From positions 1-5,297 of the forward strand of contig JAPLNJ010001143.1 of NCBI GenBank assembly GCA_026692885.1: a DNA stretch of 5,297 nucleotides, in the 5' to 3' direction. The notes under the pieces were generated by a model. The model was not told the origin of the DNA and ran no database searches. It was given only the letters and a program-made list of their open reading frames with translations. Origin of the DNA: Planctomycetota bacterium (GTDB lineage: Bacteria; Planctomycetota; Planctomycetia; Pirellulales; Pirellulaceae). The position numbers were made by a program, and so were the translations under genes. Position 1 is the stretch's first letter. Every line of letters starts with the position of its first letter. Positions 1-5,258 of the stretch are shown piece by piece.

Positions 1-42
1 GGGCAGAGCGTAGCGGCGTAGCCGCGGAGCGCCGCCCTGGGT
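1..42 (-). repeat. GC-rich hairpin repeat unit, copy 1 (cut by the window edge)
   Basis: Read on the minus strand, this stretch starts ACCCAGGGCGGCGCT and ends ACGCTCTGCCC. It matches the unit at 171-218 apart from changes in the central loop. The outer arms (CCCAGGGC against GCTCTGCCC) can pair. The other copy ends GCCCTGGGCT, so this one is probably missing its last few bases beyond position 1. It lies in the opposite orientation to copy 2. No open frame here looks like a gene. The repeat is seen directly; calling it a dispersed REP-like element is inference from planctomycete intergenic DNA. Confidence 0.7.
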
Positions 43-63
43 ACTGGATCGATTCAATACGGT

Positions 64-149
64 AGCCCTGTAAGGGCGAAACAAATCGGTTCATCCCGCA
101 CGCAGCGTTCGTCCGATGCGGCCAAGGCTTGTTTCGCCCCTACAGGGCT
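64..149. repeat. Inverted repeat, 21-nt arms 64-84 and 129-149
   Basis: The left arm begins AGCCCTGTAAGGGCG and ends AAACAA. The reverse complement of 129-149 matches it at 20 of 21 positions, the one difference being A/G at position 73. The 44-nt spacer (85-128) has no clear structure. Each arm also contains its own small near-palindrome (GCCCTGTAAGGGC). The arms sit inside the opposed hairpin units at 1-42 and 171-218, so 1-218 forms one large imperfect palindrome. There is no transposase. It could be two head-to-head copies of a dispersed element, or a non-autonomous element. Confidence 0.75.
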
Positions 150-170
150 GGTGTTCTCAATCCTCTCCTA

Positions 171-218
171 ACCCAGGGCGGCGCTATGCGTCTACGCCGC
201 TCCGCTCTGCCCTGGGCT
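171..218 (+). repeat. GC-rich hairpin repeat unit, copy 2
   Basis: The unit begins ACCCAGGGCGGCGCT and ends CTCTGCCCTGGGCT. The terminal CCCAGGGC (172-179) and GCCCTGGG (209-216) are perfect 8-bp complements that can form a stem. The interior, with ACGCCGCTCCGCT, is partly shared with the inverted copy at 1-42. There is no T-run after the stem on either strand, so it is not a normal intrinsic terminator. It belongs to the composite palindrome 1-218. Confidence 0.7.
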
Positions 219-226
219 GTCATGTG

Positions 227-247
227 GCTGCCCCTATCGGGGCGAAG
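227..247. repeat. Short palindrome related to the 64-149 arms
   Basis: GCCCCTATCGGGGC at 230-243 makes a 5-bp stem with a 4-nt loop, followed by GAAGAAC. On the minus strand it reads TTCGCCCCGATAGGGGCAG. This resembles the arm read at 133-150 (TTCGCCCCTACAGGGCTG) and suggests a third, diverged copy of the same unit. The likeness is by eye only. Confidence 0.45.
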
Positions 248-266
248 AACTTATGTATAGCGACGA

Positions 267-427
267 GGGCTTGCCCGGGGGATACTTCCGTTTCTTGCTA
301 TCCACACGCGGATCCCACTCCCGCCTCGCCCGCGGCGGCTTCGCCGCGGGCGAGGCGGGCGAGGAAGGGGCGCGTCGGGCCGCCTGGTGTAGCGAGAAAC
401 GTGAGCCTCCACGGGGCAAGCCCGTGG
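267..427. repeat. Large composite inverted repeat centred on an 18-bp perfect hairpin
   Basis: The core is a perfect stem of 320-337 with 342-359 (CGCCTCGCCCGCGGCG pairing with its complement) around a 4-nt loop, GCTT. Outside it are longer imperfect arms. 267-276 reads GGGCTTGCCC and 414-423 reads its exact reverse complement. Inward of these the two sides stay similar for about 35 nt, sharing for example CGTTTCT then GCTA on 289-300 and on the reverse complement of the right side. The right arm also folds on itself as CCACGGG-GCAAG-CCCGTGG (409-427). No gene or T-run is present, so a REP/MITE-like intergenic element is the best description. Confidence 0.7.
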
Positions 428-443
428 CAACCAACTCGCAGAA

Positions 444-475
444 CCGAAACCTTCGGCCAGCGATCAACGGCTGGC
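444..475. repeat. Two small adjacent hairpins downstream of the kinase gene
   Basis: CCGAA-ACC-TTCGG (444-456) and GCCAGC-GATCAACG-GCTGGC (456-475) are back-to-back stems 35 nt or more past the last stop codon of the kinase/FGE remnant (510). On the minus strand they would be transcribed just after the gene and could slow or stop transcription. There is no U-tract, so an intrinsic terminator is not supported. They may belong to the neighbouring repeat cluster. Confidence 0.3.
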
Positions 476-509
476 TTGTTGGAATGAGGAAGTTATTTCG
501 TGAGCGTTG

Positions 510-607
510 CTAGTAGTCGTCGCCGTACAAGTCCGCGCACCATTCCGCGGCGTTCCCGTGCATGTCGTTCAGGTCCCAGTCGTTGGGCTTCTTTCGCCCG
601 ACGGGAT
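510..607 (-). pseudogene. Remnant of an FGE-sulfatase domain (late motif, out of frame with the kinase)
   Basis: Reading from about position 604 in the frame that stops at 510 gives PVGRKKPNDWDLNDMHGN followed by a short stretch holding EWC and ending YGDDY. This is the late conserved block of the formylglycine-generating-enzyme/SUMF1 family (typical form KKPN.WGLYDMHGNVWEWC). The kinase frame enters the same DNA with the family's opening motif (NSI.MKL.LIP.GE) and shifts out at about 593-605. The roughly 150-200 residues usually between the two motifs are absent, and so is the C-terminal RGGSW region after the TAG at 510-512. Substitutions at usually constant positions (NSIR for NSIG, AAEWC for VWEWC, DLY for DWY) fit loss of constraint. 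The domain cannot fold as an enzyme. The call rests on motif memory, not a search. Confidence 0.8.
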
Positions 608-3600
608 CAGGGCGAGTTTCATGCGGATCGAGTTGGTAACCTCGACCGGCACGCCAAGCTGCTTGGCCCAAGCCGCTTGATGCTGCCTGGCTGTGGCGGC
701 GTCGAAGGGAGCGATGGCCAGCGGCGGCCCTGCGCTCGAAGCCGCAGACGTGGGCGGCGCTGCCGGCTTGTAGCGAATCCGCAAATTGCTGAACTTCATG
801 CCGCATCGTATACCTCCCAGGCGAATGTAGCGGGGATGGATGTGGTCGATGCGTCCGTTGGTGGCGGTCCAGCCTAACGCGTTCAAGGTGACTCGCGATT
901 TGCCGTCGACGTAGCGCAAGTCGACCTTGAAGGCCTGGGGCTGGTCGAATTGAGGCTGCACGCCTTCCGTGATCGTTTGACTCACCAGAGTCGTGGCACC
1001 CCTGCCGTCCGGGAGGCGAATGGCGGCCCACCAAGCGATGCTGGGGCCCGTAGGACGCCTGATGAAGGTCTGCGGCCAATAACCCTGGCCGCCGCCCAGT
1101 TCCTCCACGAGCGTGAGCGCTCCCCAAATGTCGCTCCGTTCGTCCACGGCAAGTTTCGCATCGCGGAAAAATGTCTGTTGCCAACACACCGTGATATCGC
1201 CATCCAACGGCGTTTTGAGGATTATCCAGAAGTCCCCCCCTCGTCCCACCAGCTCGCCATTTTCAATCCGCCAATTGCCGGAGTCCTTCCGGAAATCATC
1301 CAGTTGTTCGGGTTTGGAGAAGTCGTAGACGATCTCTTTCCAGCCAGGTGGGAGGGGCTCCACCGCGGGTGCGACGACGGAAGGCCTCGGAGTGGCGGGT
1401 TTCTTCCCGTTGTCGGAGGCTTGGGGCGGCGCCGTTGGCGGTGGCGCAGGAACCGGTGGCAAGCCCGCAGCCCAGGCGCAACCCCGGCGATAGAGTTCGC
1501 CGACTCCAGGCATTTGCATGGATTTCGCGTCGTGCCCCAGAAGACATTGGAACACCCGCCCCTGCCCACATTGATACGTGAACGCTATGGGGTAATCCTT
1601 GCCATCGACCTTTGATCGGGAAGTCGCCAGGACCTCGATCGGACGATCGCCGACTAAGCCAGCATACAACTCGTCGTCCGCGTCGAACGATCCCAAGCCC
1701 CGCGTAATCGGGTGCTCCGTGTTCGCAACAGTAACGCGAAATGGCCCGCGGGGGTCAGTGCGAGAGACCTTAGCAACCCACACACGACCGACGAGTTGGC
1801 GGTACTCCGGCCAGTCTTCCCAGTCGGCGCAGGCGGTGTGGATGAGGAAGATACCTTTGCCGCTCTCCAAGTACTTGCGGAGGTTCTCACGTGCCGACCG
1901 TCCCAGGGAGGGCACACTGAAGGCCGACCAAGTGTGCAGCACGATCGCTTCATACTGGTGAATTGCGGCATCAACCATGAATGCCGAGTCCGCCACCGTG
2001 CGGACACGCAACCGGGGATCCTTCTGTAGCATGTCGACCACGAGGGGAGTCGTCGCACGCCAGTCATGAAACTTCTCCTCGCCTGTGATGATGAGGACAT
2101 TCGGCGTCGCGGACACGGGCAGAGCGGCAGTGGGCGAATCCGGTTTGACTCCGGGCGGCTGCGACGCTACGTCGGCTTTGGGCTCCAGGCTGAAGCGAAT
2201 CGGCACTTGTGTCCCACGGCGGACGGTGAACGATTTCGTAACGGTCTTGAATTCGCCCGAAGTGACCTCCAACTCATGCTCGCCCACGGTGAGTTCCAGC
2301 GGTTCCTTCAGCCCGCCGATCTGGATCTTGCGGCCGTCGACCTTCACGTTGACCTCGGGCGCCGGGTCTGGCAGTTCGATCTTGACCGTGCCGTGGTTCG
2401 TCTTCACGTAGATCACCACGGCCAGCAGCAACACGGTCGCCGCTCCCGCCGCGGCAATCGCCCAACCTCTCGGCCCGCGAAACCGCGGCGGAATCAGACT
2501 CTTCCGCTGTCGCCGCGCCCGTGCGGTTACCGCCGACGAAGTCCTGCGGGCATGGGCCTGATCGGCAATTACCGTGAAGACATCCGCAGCCGGCTGCGGC
2601 GCCGGTTGCCCGCCGACAACCACAGCCACCTGGCCGCCTAACTCTGACCAGGGAGCTTGGAACAACAGCGATTCCGCCGGCGTCGCCAAGACCGCCTCCA
2701 AATCGACGACCAAGTCGGCTGCCGATTGGTACCGCTGTTCCGGTGCCTTCTGTGAACCCTGCGCCAGAATCCGGCACACGGCGTCAGACAGATTCGGAAC
2801 GAGGGTCCGCGGATCAGGGAATGGCTCATAGCGGTGCTGATAACCCAAAGCCGCCAAGTCGGGCGCATCAAACGGCAGATGGCCCGTGAGCAACTGGTAG
2901 TAGGTGCAGATCAGGGCGTACAGGTCACAGCGGGCATCCACCTCTTGGCCCACCCACTGTTCCGGGGCCATGTAGGCCGGCGTGCCCATCAGTGTACCTT
3001 GCTGGGTCAGTCGGGTGTCGACCACCTTGGCCCGTGCCAAGCCGAAGTCGACTACCTTGGTCACGCCCTTTTTGGTCCGCATCAAGTTGGCCGGCTTGAT
3101 ATCCCGATGGACGAGTCCGGCCTCGTGGGCTGCCGCCAGACCGGCGGCCGCGTCGCGGATCGCCCGCGTAGCCTCCCGCCACTCCAGCGGCCGCTCGGGC
3201 GCGACCGCTTTTTCCAGCGACCCGCCCTCGACCAACTCCATGACCAGGTAGGCCACGTCGCCTTCGGCACCGACTTGGTAGATCGTGACCGTGTTGGCGT
3301 GCTGCAACTGGGCCACGGCGCGGGCTTCCCGCAGGAACCGTTTCAGGTATTCGGGCTCCTTGCCATGTTCGGCCCGCAGGGTCTTGATGGCCACATCCCG
3401 CTGCAGATCGGGATCGTGGGCCAGCCAGACCTCGCCCATGGCCCCGCCGCCCAGACGCCGGCGCACGACATAGGAGCCGATCTTGGCGGGCTGGTTGCGT
3501 TCGGCGGCCGGCAGGTCTGCGACGGACGCGGCTTCAGGTTCGGCAGCTGCGGGCTGGACCAGGGCCGACTTTCGTGGCAGAGGCGGAGGCCCGGAGTTCG

Positions 3601-3763
3601 CCGGTGACGGCGGGGGCGTCTGCCCAGACGTTTCGTCCACGGACATCTTCAGAGTGAACGTCTCACCGCATTTCTTGCACTTGACGCGGCGTCCGAGACT
3701 TGTCTCGCCGATCGAGTACGATTGTCCGCAATCCTGATTCGGGCATTTGACGAGCATGGCCAT
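569..3763 (-). CDS. Membrane-anchored Ser/Thr protein kinase with ThuA-like and beta-sandwich domains, C-terminally frameshifted
   Basis: The protein has 1064 residues. Residues 4-36 are an MJ0042-type zinc ribbon (Cys7, Cys12, Cys29, Cys32), followed by a Pro/Ala-rich linker. Residues 97-360 are a full Hanks-type kinase: Gly-rich loop GGGAMGEV (105-112), Lys127 in VAIK, Glu146, HRDIKPAN with catalytic Asp221, DFG at 239-241, APE at 266-268 and Asp280. An Arg-rich stretch (415-432) precedes one membrane helix (433-453), so the kinase should be cytoplasmic and the rest outside. Residues 458-526 look PEGA-like. Residues 553-768 are ThuA-like (VLIITGEEKFHDW, IHTACADW, WPEYRQLVGRVW). Residues 806-997 resemble a DUF1080/LamG beta-sandwich. 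Residues 1018-1056 begin an FGE module, but the frame is lost and eight unrelated residues precede the TGA at 569. It should phosphorylate proteins in response to an unknown signal; substrates are not visible. The gene stands alone after a 270-nt gap. Confidence 0.9.
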   Translation of the reverse strand: MAMLVKCPNQDCGQSYSIGETSLGRRVKCKKCGETFTLKMSVDETSGQTPPPSPANSGPPPLPRKSALVQPAAAEPEAASVADLPAAERNQPAKIGSYVVRRRLGGGAMGEVWLAHDPDLQRDVAIKTLRAEHGKEPEYLKRFLREARAVAQLQHANTVTIYQVGAEGDVAYLVMELVEGGSLEKAVAPERPLEWREATRAIRDAAAGLAAAHEAGLVHRDIKPANLMRTKKGVTKVVDFGLARAKVVDTRLTQQGTLMGTPAYMAPEQWVGQEVDARCDLYALICTYYQLLTGHLPFDAPDLAALGYQHRYEPFPDPRTLVPNLSDAVCRILAQGSQKAPEQRYQSAADLVVDLEAVLATPAESLLFQAPWSELGGQVAVVVGGQPAPQPAADVFTVIADQAHARRTSSAVTARARRQRKSLIPPRFRGPRGWAIAAAGAATVLLLAVVIYVKTNHGTVKIELPDPAPEVNVKVDGRKIQIGGLKEPLELTVGEHELEVTSGEFKTVTKSFTVRRGTQVPIRFSLEPKADVASQPPGVKPDSPTAALPVSATPNVLIITGEEKFHDWRATTPLVVDMLQKDPRLRVRTVADSAFMVDAAIHQYEAIVLHTWSAFSVPSLGRSARENLRKYLESGKGIFLIHTACADWEDWPEYRQLVGRVWVAKVSRTDPRGPFRVTVANTEHPITRGLGSFDADDELYAGLVGDRPIEVLATSRSKVDGKDYPIAFTYQCGQGRVFQCLLGHDAKSMQMPGVGELYRRGCAWAAGLPPVPAPPPTAPPQASDNGKKPATPRPSVVAPAVEPLPPGWKEIVYDFSKPEQLDDFRKDSGNWRIENGELVGRGGDFWIILKTPLDGDITVCWQQTFFRDAKLAVDERSDIWGALTLVEELGGGQGYWPQTFIRRPTGPSIAWWAAIRLPDGRGATTLVSQTITEGVQPQFDQPQAFKVDLRYVDGKSRVTLNALGWTATNGRIDHIHPRYIRLGGIRCGMKFSNLRIRYKPAAPPTSAASSAGPPLAIAPFDAATARQHQAAWAKQLGVPVEVTNSIRMKLALIPSGERSPTTGT

Positions 3764-3770
3764 GGAAGGA

Positions 3771-3776
3771 CTCCCT
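3771..3776 (-). promoter_or_regulatory. Ribosome binding site of the kinase gene
   Basis: The minus strand reads AGGGAG, then 7 nt, then ATG at 3763-3761. A second in-frame ATG lies two codons on (3757-3755), but its spacing would be 13 nt. This favours the first ATG, giving a protein that starts MAMLVKCPN. Either start leaves the zinc ribbon intact. Confidence 0.65.
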
Positions 3777-3916
3777 GCAAATGCAAGTCTGCCGCCTGCG
3801 GTCCGAGGTCACTCGCCCGCCGCGTCAGTGAGGGACGGTTGGGGGCGTGTTTCTCATCCGGTCCCCTTTCTCATCGGGTTCCCGTCGCTGGCGAGCGTCA
3901 ATTGCACTGGGCACGA

Positions 3917-3945
3917 AGTATACCGCTCAGGAATGGGGGCGTCCA
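3917..3945 (-). promoter_or_regulatory. Candidate sigma70-type promoter for the kinase gene
   Basis: On the minus strand TGGACG (3945-3940, four of six matches to TTGACA) is followed by a 17-nt spacer and TATACT (3922-3917, five of six matches to TATAAT). Transcription would start near 3910 and leave a leader of about 147 nt before the ATG at 3763. The spacing is ideal and the position is sensible, but planctomycete promoters are poorly defined and a chance match is possible. Confidence 0.3.
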
Positions 3946-4033
3946 GCTCCGCGCCGTCTACGGCAGCCACGACTGTCTGCACGAAACGCCAACGGGTCAA
4001 GGTGTAGGAGGCAGAGGGCAGGAAACAGAATCG

Positions 4034-4265
4034 TCAGTCTTCCAGCCACTCTTCACGGGATATGCCGGCTTGCCGCAGCAGCCGACTCAGCAGACCGACA
4101 CCGATGTCGCCTTCGTGTCTGTTCGGAATGATCACGGTGAGGTCTCCGCGTCGCATTTGTGGATGCCGACCGCCGGCGTACGGACCCTGAAAACCAAGCT
4201 CCGATAGACGCCGTACGAGATCCTGCCAGGAGATCGGAGTTAGTTTGGCCGCGGGTGAGGCTCAC
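4034..4265 (-). pseudogene. hicA: HicA toxin gene, frameshifted at its 5' end
   Basis: HicA is a small mRNA-cleaving toxin with a double-stranded-RNA-binding-like fold, held inactive by HicB. The frame ending at TGA 4036-4034 encodes KLTPISWQDLVRRLSELGF, then GPYAGGRHPQM with the probable catalytic His at 4165-4163, then IPNRHEGDIG and LRQAGISREEWLED. This is a full-length family match of about 75 residues. It has no ATG, GTG or TTG start before its first Met codon, which lies after the His. The expected GTG (4265-4263), overlapping the hicB stop as GTGA, is in a different frame and leads to unrelated residues. One extra base fixes everything: removing one C from the CCC run at 4255-4253 joins GTG-AGC-CTC-ACC to the conserved frame. 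The conserved frame instead follows the hicB TGA directly in phase. Options are a disabled toxin, a sequencing or assembly error, a rare start codon, or recoding. Identification is firm; whether it is functional is not. Confidence 0.8.
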
Positions 4266-4507
4266 ACGGGCTGAGTCAGTTGGTTCAGGTCGACATCGGC
4301 CAGAACCGGAATCTCCAGCCCCAAACGTAGACGAAGGGCAATCCAGTCGCTGAGCGCCTCGCGCAACTCGCAACGACAGCCCTCCAGCGTCACATGCCGA
4401 GCCCAGACCCCCTGGAGCCCTGAGATCTCTCCGTAATAGGTTCCTTCGTCCTCGATAACCTCGTACACCGCTCGTTGCATCGCTAGATCCAGATACTTGG
4501 CAAGCAT
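4262..4507 (-). CDS. hicB: HicB antitoxin, short form
   Basis: The 81-residue protein has the partial RNase-H-like fold signature of HicB: YYGEISGLQGVWA at residues 24-36, LEGCRCELREALSDWIALRL at 41-60, then GLEIPVL. HicB binds and blocks HicA, and many HicB proteins also repress their own promoter. This one ends about 14 residues after the core (ADVDLNQLTQPV) with no room for a separate helix-turn-helix or ribbon-helix-helix domain, so autoregulation by DNA binding is doubtful. It starts 2 nt after the TM2 gene's stop codon (TAG-AG-ATG). A weak GGTGG sits 7 nt before the ATG. It overlaps the expected hicA start by 4 nt, so the two would be translationally coupled. The reading frame is intact, unlike its partner. 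Confidence 0.85.
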   Translation of the reverse strand: MLAKYLDLAMQRAVYEVIEDEGTYYGEISGLQGVWARHVTLEGCRCELREALSDWIALRLRLGLEIPVLADVDLNQLTQPV

Positions 4508-4509
4508 CT

Positions 4510-4923
4510 CTATGCCACCCGTAGCGTTTCACGCTGGTTGATTTCGCTAACCTGGCCGTTCAGCGTCCACAGGTCGTACAGGACGCCAAATCCGAGCAGA
4601 CCGCCCGTGAAGAGGAAAATCAGCCCCGTGCCCCACTTGCCCAGATAGAAACGGTGGATGCCGAGGGCGCCCAGAAAGGTCAACAGGATCCAGGCCACCG
4701 TGTAATCCCAAGGGCCAGCCCGGTAGCGAAAGTCCGCTTGCCGATCCATGCCGGGGATCAGAAACACGTCGATCAGCCAACCGATGCCCAACAATCCGAG
4801 CGTGAAGAACCAGATCGTTCCGGTCAGCGGGCGACCGTAATAGAAACGATGTGCACCGGTGAAACCAAAGATCCACAGCACGTAACCGACCGACTTCAAG
4901 TGCGTGTCATCCGTGGCCGTCAT
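4510..4923 (-). CDS. Membrane protein with two tandem TM2 domains
   Basis: This 137-residue protein has two copies of the TM2 unit, a pair of membrane helices joined by a short turn. The first has GFTGAHRFYYG (20-30), then a helix of about 33-55 with Asp52. The second has GALGIHRFYLG (85-95), then a helix of about 98-118 with Asp117. The earlier helices run about 11-26 and 76-94. This predicts four membrane helices with a polar loop (58-73) between repeats. TM2 proteins have no agreed biochemical role in bacteria, so none is assigned. The start is supported by GGGG 6 nt before the ATG, with AAGGAG further back. It lies 30 nt after the exported-protein gene and 2 nt before hicB, so it is probably co-transcribed with both. 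Confidence 0.85.
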   Translation of the reverse strand: MTATDDTHLKSVGYVLWIFGFTGAHRFYYGRPLTGTIWFFTLGLLGIGWLIDVFLIPGMDRQADFRYRAGPWDYTVAWILLTFLGALGIHRFYLGKWGTGLIFLFTGGLLGFGVLYDLWTLNGQVSEINQRETLRVA

Positions 4924-4953
4924 CGTTATCCCCTTCGCCCTTACTCCTTTACT

Positions 4954-5247
4954 TTACCACGCCGTGCCGCGCATGCCCCGTTGACCGGAGGGCGAGTCGT
5001 AGATCTCGAACGAGCGGTAGTGGAAGCCGCCGAAGTACTTGGGGTACATTTCCGGCTGAGACCAGGAGGAGTCGTAGGGGCGTGGGCGGTCCCACTGACC
5101 CGGACGGTCGCGCGAGGGCGAGGGTTTCGGTGCCGCCGCGGGACGATCGCGGAGCAAACCCAGGAAGGGAAGATCGGCGTGGGCCGGGGAACCGTTCGGG
5201 AGGGATGTCGCGGCGGCAACCGTCAGAGCCAAGGCCAAGCGTCTCAT
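4954..5247 (-). CDS. Small exported protein of unknown function
   Basis: The 97-residue protein begins MRRLALALTVAAATSLPNGS and reads AHA-D at 22-25, a Sec-type signal peptide with likely cleavage after residue 24. The mature part of about 73 residues has a Pro/Arg/Asp-rich stretch (34-57: DRPAAAPKPSPSRDRPGQ and on), then an aromatic tail with MYPKYFGGFHYRSFEIYD (67-84). It has no cysteines, so no disulfides or lipobox. I recognise no family. A GGAG 7 nt before the ATG supports the start. It is the first gene in the visible minus-strand cluster, 30 nt ahead of the TM2 gene. Only 50 nt of its upstream DNA is in the window, and I could not pick out a convincing promoter there. Confidence 0.75.
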   Translation of the reverse strand: MRRLALALTVAAATSLPNGSPAHADLPFLGLLRDRPAAAPKPSPSRDRPGQWDRPRPYDSSWSQPEMYPKYFGGFHYRSFEIYDSPSGQRGMRGTAW

Positions 5248-5254
5248 GGTAGAA

Positions 5255-5258
5255 CTCC
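5255..5258 (-). promoter_or_regulatory. Ribosome binding site of the exported-protein gene
   Basis: GGAG on the minus strand sits 7 nt before the ATG at 5247-5245, a standard distance. It supports this start, which also gives the complete signal peptide. Confidence 0.6.

Larger units (their letters stand above)
1..509. other. Gene-free, repeat-rich region
   Basis: I see no credible coding gene here. Open frames exist on both strands only because the DNA is GC-rich and repetitive. Their translations are rich in Arg, Ala, Pro and Ser and match no family I know. The stretch is dominated by two composite inverted repeats (1-218 and 267-427). The remaining 428-509 links the repeats to the decayed 3' end of the kinase gene. 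The lack of genes is an inference from reading all frames. Confidence 0.65.
3764..4033. other. Intergenic region between hicA and the kinase gene
   Basis: This 270-nt gap has no gene with family resemblance. It holds the candidate promoter and ribosome binding site of the kinase gene. It also has a short inverted repeat, TCACT (3809-3813) with AGTGA (3827-3831), around CGCCCGCCGCGTC. I see no T-tailed hairpin to end the hicBA transcript, so read-through into the kinase gene cannot be excluded. Open plus-strand frames here are of low-complexity composition and match nothing I know. Confidence 0.5.

Noticed and set aside
41..60. Near-palindrome around ATCGAT as an operator
   Set aside because: It has imperfect pairing and lies between repeat units with no gene nearby to regulate. 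It is more likely part of the repeat.
320..359. 18-bp hairpin as an intrinsic terminator
   Set aside because: No T-run follows the stem on either strand, and it lies 150 nt or more past the gene's stop within a larger inverted repeat.
234..467. Open frame after the TAG at 510, with an RGGS motif like the FGE C-terminus
   Set aside because: The frame is in phase with the remnant, but RGGS comes from the repeat arm near 400-415. The spacing and surrounding residues do not fit the FGE RGGSW region, and the rest is repeat sequence.
1..475. CRISPR array
   Set aside because: Repeats are palindromic, in opposite orientations, of differing sequence and irregularly spaced. There are no direct repeats with uniform spacers.
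950..1615. Long plus-strand open frame of 221 codons opposite the kinase gene
   Set aside because: It overlaps the well-supported ThuA and beta-sandwich coding region on the other strand, has no family resemblance, and is what GC-rich antisense DNA produces.
2834..3607. Long plus-strand open frame of 257 codons opposite the kinase domain
   Set aside because: It is fully antisense to the conserved kinase motifs. Its His/Gly/Leu/Arg-rich sequence mirrors the codon bias of the real gene.
4034..4150. Short HicA starting at the first in-frame Met codon
   Set aside because: That Met lies after the probable catalytic His and would drop the first half of the domain, so it cannot give a working toxin.
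4053..4532. Minus-strand open frame of 159 codons spanning hicB and hicA
   Set aside because: It runs out of frame through both Hic genes. Their conserved frames explain the DNA far better. It is, however, the frame into which the expected hicA GTG leads.
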